Both the position numbers and the translations under genes were made by a program. The notes beneath the pieces are model-generated. The model worked only from the letters and a program-made list of their open reading frames with translations. It ran no database searches and was not told the DNA's origin. Shown one piece after another: positions 47,162 to 54,757 of a stretch of DNA of 64,000 nt (position 1 is its first letter; each line of letters starts with the position of its first letter). Origin of the DNA: Actinomadura hallensis (GTDB taxonomy: Bacteria > Actinomycetota > Actinomycetes > Streptosporangiales > Streptosporangiaceae); contig NZ_VFPO01000001.1 in assembly GCF_006716765.1 (NCBI RefSeq), positions 5,456,001 to 5,520,000 of the forward strand, read 5' to 3'.

Positions 47162-47581
47162 ATGAGCAATCACACCGACCCGACTGGCCGGACGTCCCCG
47201 ATCGTTCCTGGCGACCTGTTCGCACGGCACCAGACCATTACCGGCCTGCGCGCCCTGGCCGACTTCCTAGAGGCCAACCCCGGCGTTCCGGTCAACGAGT
47301 ACGGCGAGACCTTCCACGTGCCCATCCGAGCCGCCGACGACGCCTCGGCCGTCGCACTGGTCGACCAAACCGCGGCGCTGCTGGGCGTCAACGCCCAACA
47401 CGACACCCGGCGGGGCGGTCACTACCTGGCCACCCGCACCTTCGGCCGCATCACCTACACCGTCTTCCACATCCCCGAACAGCAGTGGACCGCGTCCCTG
47501 GCCCGCGACAGCTACCGCGACAACATCCGCCTCGACCACCACGACCAGGGCGACGGCTCGGACGCCGGACGGGTGGCCTGA
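47162..47581 (+). CDS. Conserved AICE protein of unknown function
   Basis: The 139-residue protein has a conserved-looking core (TGLRALADFLEANPGVPVNEYGETFHVPIRAADDASAVALVDQTAALLG and THYxA-like LATRTFGRITYTVFHIPEQQ). Similar genes occur in the transfer operons of actinomycete elements. No catalytic motif is seen. GAAGGGAAA precedes the ATG. Its stop overlaps the next start as TGATG. Confidence 0.75.
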   Translation: MSNHTDPTGRTSPIVPGDLFARHQTITGLRALADFLEANPGVPVNEYGETFHVPIRAADDASAVALVDQTAALLGVNAQHDTRRGGHYLATRTFGRITYTVFHIPEQQWTASLARDSYRDNIRLDHHDQGDGSDAGRVA

Positions 47582-47748
47582 TGCGCACCGGCACCGCCGA
47601 CACCGCCGGATCGCTGCCCGTGCTGGCCGGGCTCGTCGGGCTGGCCGTCGGGTGGGTGTGCGGGACGTGCGGCGGAGGCGGGATCGCCTCCGACGGGTCC
47701 ACCTGCCCCGACTGCGACGGCCACGGACACACCCTCACGGGCACCTGA
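47581..47748 (+). CDS. Small AICE protein with membrane helix and DnaJ-type zinc motifs
   Basis: The 55-residue product has a short hydrophobic helix (SLPVLAGLVGLAVGWV) followed at once by CGTCGGGG and CPDCDGHG, two CxxCxGxG motifs that could bind one zinc ion. It is coupled to both neighbours by one-base TGATG overlaps. It is probably a membrane-tethered zinc-binding spread protein; this is inference. Confidence 0.7.
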   Translation: MRTGTADTAGSLPVLAGLVGLAVGWVCGTCGGGGIASDGSTCPDCDGHGHTLTGT

Positions 47749-47900
47749 TGGTGCGCCGCTGCACCGTGGCCGCCTTCTGGCTCGTCCTGGTCCTGTTCGT
47801 GGTTCGTCACCCGGACAACGCCGCCCGCACCGTCCACGCCCTCGGCGACGTCCTGGCGCTGCTCGCCGACGCCCTAGCCCTGGTCACTGCCGTGCTCTGA
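47748..47900 (+). CDS. Small AICE membrane protein
   Basis: The 50-residue product has an N-terminal membrane helix (TVAAFWLVLVLFVV) and a second amphipathic to hydrophobic helix (TVHALGDVLALLADALALVTAVL). It resembles small Spd-type proteins of actinomycete plasmids. It is coupled to the gene before it (TGATG) and ends 99 bases before repSA. Confidence 0.65.
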   Translation: MVRRCTVAAFWLVLVLFVVRHPDNAARTVHALGDVLALLADALALVTAVL

Positions 47901-47999
47901 CCGGGATTCCTGAACCCGGCGTGGCCGCAGTCGCCGGCAAGCACCCGCGACCACGCCGGGCCCTCCCACTCACCCAACAGATGAGGAGACCCGCCCATC

Positions 48000-49433
48000 G
48001 TGCCCGACCCTGCCCCTGCTCCACTGATCAGCCCTGTGGCGGCCCGCGACATGGCCGCCCGCTACAACCGCGCCGACTTCCGCGCCTGGGCCCGCCGCGC
48101 CCACACCACCGGAGGATGCGCCCAACCGATCCACCTGCGCGGCCGCGTCACCCACCTCGACCCGCTCACCGGCAAGATCCTGCACCACTACTCCACCGCC
48201 CAGGAACCGGGCGGGGTGCTGCGAGTGGCGTGCAAAACCCGCCGCGCCTCCCGCTGCCCCGCCTGCGCCGAGACCTACCGCGCCGACACCTACCACCTCG
48301 TCCGCGCCGGACTGGTCGGCGGCAAAGGCGTCCCCGCCACGGTCTCAGAGCATCCGGCTGCGTTCGTCACCCTCACCGCACCCTCCTTCGGCCCGGTCCA
48401 CACCCGCCGCACCGGCAAAACCGGCGCGGTCGTGGCGTGCCGTCCCCGGCGCGGCGGCGGAACCTGCCCACACGGGCGGCCGGTGTCGTGCACCGTCCGG
48501 CACTCCGAGGCAGACCCCCGGCTGGGGCAGCCGATCTGCCCGGACTGCTTCGACTACGCCGGCGCGGTGCTGTGGAACGCCCACGCCCCCGAACTCTGGC
48601 GCCGCTTCACCCTGGCCTTCCGCCGCCACATCGCCCGATCGGCCGGGCTCCGGGTCTCAGACCTGCGTGAGGTGCTCACGGTCTCCTTCGCCAAAGTCGC
48701 CGAATACCAGCGGCGCGGCCTAGTCCACTTTCACGCCGTCATCCGCCTCGACGGACCCGCCGGACCCGACACCCCACCACCCGCCTGGGCCACCCTCGAC
48801 CTGCTCCGGGCCGCCGTCGACCACGCCGCCGGGGCCGTCACCGTCACCACCCCGGCGGCGGGCGGCGTCCCCGCCATGACGCACGCCTGGGGTTCACAGA
48901 TCGACGTGCGGCCCATCACCACGACCGGGGAACTGACCGATGGCGCGGTGGCGGGCTACATCGCCAAATACGCCACCAAAGCCGCCGAATGCGTCGGCAC
49001 CCTCGACCGCCGCATCCGCCCCACCGACGACCTGAACGAGCTGCCCATCTCCGAGCATGCGCGGCGGCTCATCGCCCAATGCCTCCACCTGGCAGCCGTC
49101 GAGGAGTTCGCCGGGCTGCGGCTGGACCAATGGGCCCACATGCTCGGCTTCCGCGGCCACTTCTCCACCAAATCCCGCCACTACTCCACCACCCTCGGCC
49201 GCCTGCGCGCCGACCGCATCGACCACAACCGCGCACAGCATGACCAGATCACCACGGGCCGTCTGCCCTTCGATGACGACCAAGTCCTCGTCGTCGCCCA
49301 CTGGCGCTACCTCGGCCAAGGCATGACGCCCGGCGAGGCCCTGCTGACCGCCGCTGTGACCGGCAAGCCGTTGCCGTCCCTCGTCCCGTCCGACCTGCAC
49401 TCAAGGAGTTCCGCGTGTCCGACCTGGTCCTGA
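48000..49433 (+). CDS. repSA: RepSA-type replication initiator
   Basis: The 477-residue protein is a rolling-circle initiator. It has zinc-finger-like N-terminal cysteines (CKTRRASRCPACAETYRADTYHL) and the metal-binding HUH motif in GLVHFHAVIRLDG. The catalytic tyrosine region is GYIAKYATKAAE, followed by FRGHFSTKSRHYSTT. AICEs use it to replicate after excision. The start is a GTG preceded by GAGGAGA. Its last 19 bases overlap xis in another frame, so replication and excision genes are coupled. Confidence 0.93.
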   Translation: MPDPAPAPLISPVAARDMAARYNRADFRAWARRAHTTGGCAQPIHLRGRVTHLDPLTGKILHHYSTAQEPGGVLRVACKTRRASRCPACAETYRADTYHLVRAGLVGGKGVPATVSEHPAAFVTLTAPSFGPVHTRRTGKTGAVVACRPRRGGGTCPHGRPVSCTVRHSEADPRLGQPICPDCFDYAGAVLWNAHAPELWRRFTLAFRRHIARSAGLRVSDLREVLTVSFAKVAEYQRRGLVHFHAVIRLDGPAGPDTPPPAWATLDLLRAAVDHAAGAVTVTTPAAGGVPAMTHAWGSQIDVRPITTTGELTDGAVAGYIAKYATKAAECVGTLDRRIRPTDDLNELPISEHARRLIAQCLHLAAVEEFAGLRLDQWAHMLGFRGHFSTKSRHYSTTLGRLRADRIDHNRAQHDQITTGRLPFDDDQVLVVAHWRYLGQGMTPGEALLTAAVTGKPLPSLVPSDLHSRSSACPTWS

Positions 49434-49594
49434 CCGTCGATGAAGCTGCCGAACGGCTTCGCGTGAGCCGGTGGACGCTCTACAACCTCATCCGCTCCAA
49501 CCAGCTCCGCACGGTCAAGATCGGCCGCCGCCGACTCGTCCCCGCCAACGCCCTCGCCGAGTACCTCGACCAGCTCACGGAAGAAGCCGCCTGA
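49415..49594 (+). CDS. xis: Excisionase Xis
   Basis: The 59-residue protein is a MerR-like HTH_17 excisionase: LTVDEAAERLRVSRWTLYNLIRSNQLRTVKIGRRRLVPANALAEYLDQL covers nearly the whole protein. It should bend the att DNA and steer the integrase toward excision. The GTG start has AAGGAG six to seven bases ahead. The stop overlaps the integrase start as TGATG. Confidence 0.93.
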   Translation: MSDLVLTVDEAAERLRVSRWTLYNLIRSNQLRTVKIGRRRLVPANALAEYLDQLTEEAA

Positions 49595-50886
49595 TGACCA
49601 CAAGCTCACTCGCCACCCCCGAAGAGCCGGAGGGCGGGAAGAAGCGCAAGAACTCCCGGCGCAGTCGCGCCAACGGAGAGGGTTCCATTTACCCCTATCG
49701 GAACGGCTATGCCGCCTATGCCTGGGTGACCACTCCCACTGGCGAGCGCAAGCGCAAATACGTGTACGGAAAGACGCGTGAAATCGTCCATGACAAGTAC
49801 GTCAAGCTGCTCAGCTCGGCGAGGCAAGGGCCGGTGGACACGAAATCGCCGACGCTCGCCAGCTACCTCGCGTATTGGCTCCGCGAGGTCGTTGACCCGA
49901 ACCTGGCTCCGGCGACGGCGGCGAACTATGACATGTTCGTGCGGCTCTACATCGTCCCTGAGCTGGGCAAGAAGCGGCTCGACAAACTGAGCGTCCAGGA
50001 CGTTCGGACGTGGCTCAACGGGCTCCGCGACCGTTGCCAGTGCTGCGCCCAGGGCAAGGACGAGCGGCGGGCCAAGGACGAGCGGCAATGTTGCGCCGTC
50101 GGCGACTGCTGCGAGCAATTCGCGTCCGACCGGACCGTTCGGGACGCCTGGACAGTGCTGCGTGCGGCCCTGAACAACGCCGTCCGCGAGGAGGTTCTCC
50201 CGCGCAATGTGGCGGCTCTCCTGCGCGTCCCTAAGCCTCGGCGGCGCAAGGTGAAGCCATGGACGGTCGATGAGGCTCGCAAGTTTCTCGAAGCGGCCCG
50301 CACTCGGCGGGATCCGCTGTACTCCGCCTACGTCCTCATCCTCGTCTTGGGCCTGCGGCGTGGGGAGGCGCTCGGGCTCCGCTGGGAGGACGTCGACCTG
50401 GACGGGGGCGAGCTGACAGTGGGCTGGCAGATTCAGCGAATCCGCGGCCAGCTCCTGCATCGTGAGACCAAGACCGAATCCTCGGACGCCGTCCTCCCGC
50501 TGCCGGACATCTGCGCGACCGCGCTGCGCGAGCGTGAGAAGGACCAGGAGGCGGCCCGTGAGGCGTCCGGCAAGGACTGGGCGGACCTCGGCCTGGTCTT
50601 CACCACCAGGACCGGTCAGCCGATCGAACCGCGCAACTTCAACCGCAGCTTCGTCGCTGCCTGCCGTAAGGCGGGCGTCCGGCAGATTCCCGTTCACGCG
50701 ACCCGCAGGACGTGCGCCTCGCTCCTGGTGGCGATGGACGTCCACCCACGCGTGGCGATGCAGATCCTCCGGCACAGTCAGATCTCGGTCACGATGAACG
50801 TCTACAGCGAGGTGTCATCGGACGCGACGCGGAAGGCGCTCAAGCGGCTCGGCAGGAGCCTCGACTCCCCGCGTGAGGGGTCGTAG
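49594..50886 (+). CDS. int: Tyrosine recombinase (AICE integrase)
   Basis: The 430-residue integrase has an N-terminal arm-binding region (about 25-75), a SAM-like core-binding domain (about 85-230) and a catalytic domain. The RHRY tetrad is seen in LGLRRGEAL, HATRRTC, ILRHSQIS and NVYSEVSS. A cysteine-rich insertion (about 150-175; CQCCAQGKDERR, ERQCCAVGDCCEQF) lies in the core-binding domain and may bind metal. It acts on the tRNA-Ala att site, 66 bases from the gene end. The start is the ATG coupled to xis; longer frames are artefacts. Confidence 0.95.
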   Translation: MTTSSLATPEEPEGGKKRKNSRRSRANGEGSIYPYRNGYAAYAWVTTPTGERKRKYVYGKTREIVHDKYVKLLSSARQGPVDTKSPTLASYLAYWLREVVDPNLAPATAANYDMFVRLYIVPELGKKRLDKLSVQDVRTWLNGLRDRCQCCAQGKDERRAKDERQCCAVGDCCEQFASDRTVRDAWTVLRAALNNAVREEVLPRNVAALLRVPKPRRRKVKPWTVDEARKFLEAARTRRDPLYSAYVLILVLGLRRGEALGLRWEDVDLDGGELTVGWQIQRIRGQLLHRETKTESSDAVLPLPDICATALREREKDQEAAREASGKDWADLGLVFTTRTGQPIEPRNFNRSFVAACRKAGVRQIPVHATRRTCASLLVAMDVHPRVAMQILRHSQISVTMNVYSEVSSDATRKALKRLGRSLDSPREGS

Positions 50887-50909
50887 CTGTACTTCGCTGC
50901 TGTACAGCA
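50887..50909. promoter_or_regulatory. GTAC-repeat next to the integrase gene, arm-site candidate
   Basis: This 23-bp stretch holds two GCTGTAC units, the second within the palindrome GCTGTACAGC. Similar copies occur at 38545-38567 near attL and 34441-34463 in the relic. Location between int and attR suggests integrase binding. Confidence 0.45.
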
Positions 50910-50913
50910 CCAA

Positions 50914-50946
50914 AAAGGCCGGTTCCCACGACGGGGACCGGCCTTT
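50914..50946. terminator. Element-borne terminator between int and tRNA-Ala
   Basis: AAAGGCCGGTTCCC and GGGGACCGGCCTTT pair over 14 positions with one G-T pair and a 5-base loop. It ends int on the plus strand and, after integration, also ends the tRNA transcript on the minus strand. Confidence 0.8.
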
Positions 50947-50951
50947 GACCT

Positions 50952-50997
50952 GGGTGGAGCTGAGGGGATTTGAACCCCTGACCCCCTCGATGCGAAC
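50952..50997. repeat. attR: 46-bp direct repeat within intact tRNA-Ala
   Basis: Identical to 38412-38457. This copy is continuous with the 5' half of the tRNA gene, so the element restores a complete tRNA on integration. Confidence 0.92.
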
Positions 50998-51028
50998 GAG
51001 GTGCGCTACCGGACTGCGCTACAGCCCC
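50955..51028 (-). tRNA. tRNA-Ala(CGC)
   Basis: The 74-base gene folds fully. The acceptor stem is GGGGCTG with CAGCTCC, including the alanine identity pair G3-U70. The D stem is GCGC/GCGC, and the anticodon stem CCTCG/CGAGG has loop TTCGCAT (anticodon CGC). The T stem is AGGGG/CCCCT with loop TTCAAAT, and the discriminator base is A. CCA is not encoded. It is the AICE integration target. Confidence 0.95.
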
Positions 51029-51075
51029 GAGGACGAAGTAAGGTTAGCAAACTTCGTGGGGTGCTTGCGCACGGG

Positions 51076-51606
51076 TCACTCGCCGACCGCGCGGCGGTCG
51101 TCCGCGTACTGGTCGAAGACCTCCTGGGTGCGGAGTTCGATCACCTCGGCGGACTCGGTGGCGCGTAGGGTCTCGCGGGCCGTCTCGCGGGCCCTGGCGC
51201 GGGCGCGAGCGCGGGCCTGGGCGGCGGCCTGGCGGCGGGCCTGGTCCATGCCCACGGCGACGCGGAGGAGCGCCACGTGGCCGGCCAGGAGGACGACCGG
51301 GGGCGCGGTGATCCACCAGGGGGCGAGGCCGGACGCGGCGACGCCGACGGTGGTGAGGAGCAGGGCGGTCAGGCCGGCGGTGCGGCGGCGGCGCCGGGCG
51401 ATGACGGCGGCGCGGCTCGTCCGGCGGCGCGGGCGCGGCTCCGGGATCTCCTCGGGCTCCTCGTCGTCCTCGGGGAGGGGCTCGTCGGAGCGTTTGTGGC
51501 GGAGCCGGCCGAAACCGGTGGTCTCGGTGTCGCGGCGGAGCCACATGGGGACCAGAACGACCGCCCAGACCGCGACGATCGCGAGATAAAGAAGTGCGCT
51601 GCTCAT
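51076..51606 (-). CDS. sepX: SepX/GlpR membrane protein of the divisome
   Basis: The 176-residue protein starts MSSALLYLAIVAVWAVVLVPMWLRRD, the recognisable first helix of the actinobacterial SepX/GlpR family. An acidic-proline linker follows, then two more membrane helices around residues 80-125 and a long alanine/arginine-rich helix. In Streptomyces SepX stabilises the division ring, and in Corynebacterium GlpR is the receptor for the gephyrin-like Glp that binds FtsZ. The glp gene is 2 kb away, which supports the call. The ATG at 51606 gives the family N-terminus; an ATG three codons upstream is the alternative. Confidence 0.85.
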   Translation of the reverse strand: MSSALLYLAIVAVWAVVLVPMWLRRDTETTGFGRLRHKRSDEPLPEDDEEPEEIPEPRPRRRTSRAAVIARRRRRTAGLTALLLTTVGVAASGLAPWWITAPPVVLLAGHVALLRVAVGMDQARRQAAAQARARARARARETARETLRATESAEVIELRTQEVFDQYADDRRAVGE

Positions 51607-51821
51607 CGGCCCCACCGTCCCAGGGCACGCTCAACAGGCGGGCCGACTTTCGGCGCGCGAACGTGCAATGGGAGCAGGGTCACGCCCCGCACGGTACGAG
51701 GGGCTGTCAGAGGTTGACGAGCATAAGGGGCGGTGTGTCGCGAGATCGATCGCGCCGTTACTCTCCGTTTGCAACGGCTTCTCGATCGCAGGATTCTTAC
51801 GGCGGGAAAGTCAGGGCGCTC

Positions 51822-52451
51822 TCAAGTGCGCCGGGGAAATGCCTGTTTCCGTTCGGCGAGCCAGCGTGCGCGCAGGCCACCGGGGACGTCCTCGACGGTC
51901 AGGGCGTAGCAGATGTGGTCGCGCCAGGCGCCGTCGATGTGCAGATGGCGGCGGCGAATTCCCTCTTCGCGGAATCCGAGCTTTTCGACGACGCGGCGGC
52001 TGGCGGCGTTCTCCGGGCGGATATTCGCCTCCAGGCGGTGGAGGCCGACGGTGAAGAAACAGTGGTCGACGGCGAGGGCGACGGCGGTGGGAATGACGCC
52101 GCGTCCCGCCACCCGCTTGTCGACCCAGTAGCCGATCTGCGCGGACCTGGCCGACCCCCAGACGATCGCGCCGACGGTGAGCTGACCGGCGAAATCTCCC
52201 TGGTAGGTGACGACCCAGGGCAGGGCGAGACCCTGGCGGGCCTCACGGCGCATGGTGTGGACCATGCTGAGGTAGGGGCCGAGGCCGCTGCGGAACAGGG
52301 GGGTCTCCGGGTTGGTGGGCTCCCAGGGGCGGAGCCAGTCGGCGTTGCGCACCCGCAGCTCGCGCCAGGCGGCGGCGTCGCGGTGCCGTAGCGGGCGCAG
52401 CCCGACGGGACCCTCGGTCAGGGTGGCAGGCCAGCCCCGCAAACGTTCCAC
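51822..52451 (-). CDS. GNAT-family (RimJ/RimL-type) N-acetyltransferase
   Basis: The 209-residue protein has the RimJ-like start VGLRPLRHRDAAAWRELRVRNADWLRPWEP. The acetyl-CoA-binding motif region is GYWVDKRVAGRGVIPTAVALAVDHCFF, followed by HRLEANIRPENAASRRVVEKLGFREEG and LHIDGAWRDHICYAL. It probably acetylates the N-terminus of a ribosomal or other protein. The start is a GTG. This gene commonly sits between glp/moa genes and sepX in actinobacteria. Confidence 0.92.
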   Translation of the reverse strand: MERLRGWPATLTEGPVGLRPLRHRDAAAWRELRVRNADWLRPWEPTNPETPLFRSGLGPYLSMVHTMRREARQGLALPWVVTYQGDFAGQLTVGAIVWGSARSAQIGYWVDKRVAGRGVIPTAVALAVDHCFFTVGLHRLEANIRPENAASRRVVEKLGFREEGIRRRHLHIDGAWRDHICYALTVEDVPGGLRARWLAERKQAFPRRT

Positions 52452-52561
52452 GGTTCCATGATTCCCTGGTCGGATGTCCGAACGCCATCAATTCTCGCCG
52501 AGAAATCGGGCACGCGGGACGTTCTTGGGCCGTTGTCGCCCGGGACGGCCGTTTACGGCCG

Positions 52562-53050
52562 TCAGCCGGAGGGCGGACGGGGGTGGTCGCCGCCGTGGAT
52601 CTGGTCGACGGCGTGGGCGAGGACGCGGCCGAGAACGGCCATCCCGTCGCGGACGCCGCCCGTCGAGCCGGGCAGGTTGACGATGAGGGTGCGTCCGGCG
52701 ACGCCGGCGACGCCGCGGGACAGGATCGCGGCGGGCACCTTCTCGCGGCCCTCCAGCCGGATCGCCTCCGCGATGCCAGGAATCTCCCGGTCGATGACGC
52801 GCCGGGTCATCTCGGGGGTCTGGTCGGTGGGGGTGAGGCCCGTCCCGCCGGACGTGACGACGACGTCGTAGCCGTCGGCGACGGCGTCGCGCAGGACGTC
52901 GGCGACGGGTTCGCCGTCGGCGACCACGACCGGGCCGTCGACCCGGCAGCCGAGGTCCTCGAGCAGCTCGACGAGGACCGGGCCGGACTTGTCCGGGTAC
53001 ACGCCCGCGGCGGCGCGGTTGGAGACGGTGACCGCCATCGCCTTGATCAT
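52562..53050 (-). CDS. mog: Molybdopterin adenylyltransferase MogA/MoaB
   Basis: The 162-residue enzyme adenylates molybdopterin before metal insertion. It shows VTVSNRAAAGVYPDKSGPVL, the central VVVTSGGTGLTPTDQTPE, IREIPGIAE-type RVIDREIPGIAEAIR, and LPGSTGGVRDG, all standard for MogA. The start overlaps the moaC stop as ATGA. The C-terminus ends with IHGGDHPRPPSG. Confidence 0.93.
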   Translation of the reverse strand: MIKAMAVTVSNRAAAGVYPDKSGPVLVELLEDLGCRVDGPVVVADGEPVADVLRDAVADGYDVVVTSGGTGLTPTDQTPEMTRRVIDREIPGIAEAIRLEGREKVPAAILSRGVAGVAGRTLIVNLPGSTGGVRDGMAVLGRVLAHAVDQIHGGDHPRPPSG

Positions 53051-53526
53051 CGGCGCCACACGCCCTTCTTGCCGCCGGTCTTCTCCTCGAGCCGCACGTC
53101 GGTGATCACGGCGGCGGGGTCGACGGCCTTGACCATGTCGACCAGCGCGAGCGCCGCGACGCTGACGGACGTCAGGGCCTCCATCTCCACGCCGGTGCGG
53201 TCGGCGGTGCGGGTCACCGCGGTGATCGCGACGCCCTCGTCCCGGATCTCCAGGTCGACGGTGACGCCGTGCAGCGCGATCGGGTGGCACAGCGGGACGA
53301 GGTCGGGGACGCGCTTGGCGCCCATGATCCCGGCGATGCGGGCGACGGACAGGGCGTCGCCCTTGGGGATGTCACCGGCGCGCAGGAGGGCGACGCATTC
53401 GGCGGACAGGCGGACGAACCCGGTGGCCGTCGCGGTGCGGGCCGAGACGTCCTTGGCCGACACGTCGACCATGCGGGCGGCGCCCGTGTCGTCCAGATGC
53501 GTGAACTCCGAACCCGTGGCACTCAA
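53047..53526 (-). CDS. moaC: Cyclic pyranopterin monophosphate synthase MoaC
   Basis: The 159-residue enzyme makes cyclic pyranopterin monophosphate with MoaA. It shows ARMVDVSAKDVSARTATATG, the PLCHPIALHGVTVDLEI block, GVEMEALTSVSVAALALVDMVKAVD with the catalytic region, and LEEKTGGKKG with the active-site lysines. The start is a TTG overlapping the glp stop, with GAGG eight bases ahead. The length is normal. MoaA is not in the window. Confidence 0.95.
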   Translation of the reverse strand: MSATGSEFTHLDDTGAARMVDVSAKDVSARTATATGFVRLSAECVALLRAGDIPKGDALSVARIAGIMGAKRVPDLVPLCHPIALHGVTVDLEIRDEGVAITAVTRTADRTGVEMEALTSVSVAALALVDMVKAVDPAAVITDVRLEEKTGGKKGVWRR

Positions 53527-54731
53527 GACGGCAACCTCATCACCTTGACGCGGGACCCCGCCGGGAGGGTCTCGACCTCTTCCGGCACCTGGATGAGCGA
53601 GTTCGCGGACGCGAGCGACCCCAGTTGGTGTGAGCCCTGCACCTCGGCCGCTGTGACGGTGTAGGTGCCCCCGTCGAACGACAGGTTGCCGCGCAGGAAG
53701 TGACGCAGGCCCGCAGGGGACTGGACGTCCTCCGCGAGGACGGCGGTCACCGTCGGCAGCGGGTCGGGGGCCAGTCCTTGCATGGCGCGCAGGGCGGGGC
53801 GAACGAAAATCTGGAACGAGACGTACGCGCTGACCGGGTTGCCAGGGAGGGTGAAGACGGGCGTGCCCTTGAAGAGCCCGAACCCCTGTGGCTTGCCGGG
53901 GCGCATGCTCACCTTGTGGAAGTTCACCGTCCCGGTGCCGGCCAGGACCTCCTTGACGACGTCCTTGGTGCCCATGGAGACGCCGCCGGTCGTGACGATG
54001 GCGTCGGCACGGACGAGCTGGTCTTCGAGCATTTCCAGCACCTTGCCGGGCTCGTCCACGACGGTGGCCTGCCGGTACCCCACACCGCCTGCCTCGCCCA
54101 CGGCGGCGGTGAGCATGTAGCCGTTGGACTCCCAGATCTGGCCGTGCCCGAGCTGAGAGCCAGGCTCGCGCAGCTCGTCCCCGGTGGCGACGACCACGAC
54201 GCGGGGCCTCGGCCTCACCGTCACCCTGGCCTGCCCCACCGCGGCGATCATGCCGATCTGCGGCGCGTTGAGGCGCGTGCCCGCGTCCACGACGATCTGG
54301 CCCGCGCGGACGTCCTCGCCCGCACGGCGGATGTGGTTTCCGGGCGGCGCGGGGCGGGAGATCCGGACGGTGGCGTTGCCGCCGTCCGTCCATTCGACGG
54401 GGACCACCGCGTCGGCGCCGGCCGGCATCGGGGCGCCCGTCATGATCCGGGCGGTCAGGCCCGGCCGGATCGCCGACACGGCCGGATCGCCCGCCACGAT
54501 GTCGCCGACGACGGGCAGCACGACCGGCTCCGCCTCGGTCGCCCCCGCGACGTCGGACGCGACGACGGCGTAGCCGTCCATCGCGGAGTTGTCGAACGGC
54601 GGCAGCGGCACCGGCGCGGACACGGGCTCGGCGAGCACCGTGCCCTGCGCCTCCAGCAGTGCCAGATCCAGCGTCGGCAGCACCGGGACGCTGCCGAGGA
54701 TCTCCGTCAGATGCTCATCGACCGATCTCAT
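53523..54731 (-). CDS. glp: Gephyrin-like molybdotransferase Glp (MoeA family)
   Basis: The 402-residue MoeA-family protein has the PFDNSAMDGYAVVASD start. TGAPMPAGADAVVPVEWT, VVVVATGDEL and DAIVTTGGVSMGTKDVVKEVL follow, then KPQGFGLFKGTPVFTLPGNPVSAYVSF. The C-terminal beta domain is complete. Position beside galU and sepX marks it as Glp, the paralogue linked in actinobacteria to FtsZ and cell division as well as to molybdenum insertion. The ATG at 54731 is used; a GTG two codons upstream is possible. No strong ribosome site is visible. Confidence 0.92.
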   Translation of the reverse strand: MRSVDEHLTEILGSVPVLPTLDLALLEAQGTVLAEPVSAPVPLPPFDNSAMDGYAVVASDVAGATEAEPVVLPVVGDIVAGDPAVSAIRPGLTARIMTGAPMPAGADAVVPVEWTDGGNATVRISRPAPPGNHIRRAGEDVRAGQIVVDAGTRLNAPQIGMIAAVGQARVTVRPRPRVVVVATGDELREPGSQLGHGQIWESNGYMLTAAVGEAGGVGYRQATVVDEPGKVLEMLEDQLVRADAIVTTGGVSMGTKDVVKEVLAGTGTVNFHKVSMRPGKPQGFGLFKGTPVFTLPGNPVSAYVSFQIFVRPALRAMQGLAPDPLPTVTAVLAEDVQSPAGLRHFLRGNLSFDGGTYTVTAAEVQGSHQLGSLASANSLIQVPEEVETLPAGSRVKVMRLPS

Positions 54732-54757
54732 GTCCACGGCCCCAGTCTGGCGTGCGG

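Larger units (their letters stand above)
38412..50997. mobile_element. Actinomycete integrative and conjugative element (AICE) in tRNA-Ala(CGC)
   Basis: The element is bounded by 46-bp direct repeats. It carries a tyrosine integrase next to the intact tRNA end, an excisionase, a RepSA-type replication initiator, small spread-type membrane proteins and a DUF2637 protein. An FtsK-type TraSA translocase, an SCO3933-family gene and a GntR repressor complete the set. This is the pSAM2/SLP1-style core. All core frames are intact, so excision, replication and double-stranded DNA transfer are plausible. Cargo occupies 39.6-43.2 kb. Confidence 0.92.

Noticed and set aside
38458..50951. CRISPR array or phage structural genes in the element
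   Set aside because: No regularly spaced repeats and no capsid, portal or terminase motifs; the gene set is an AICE.
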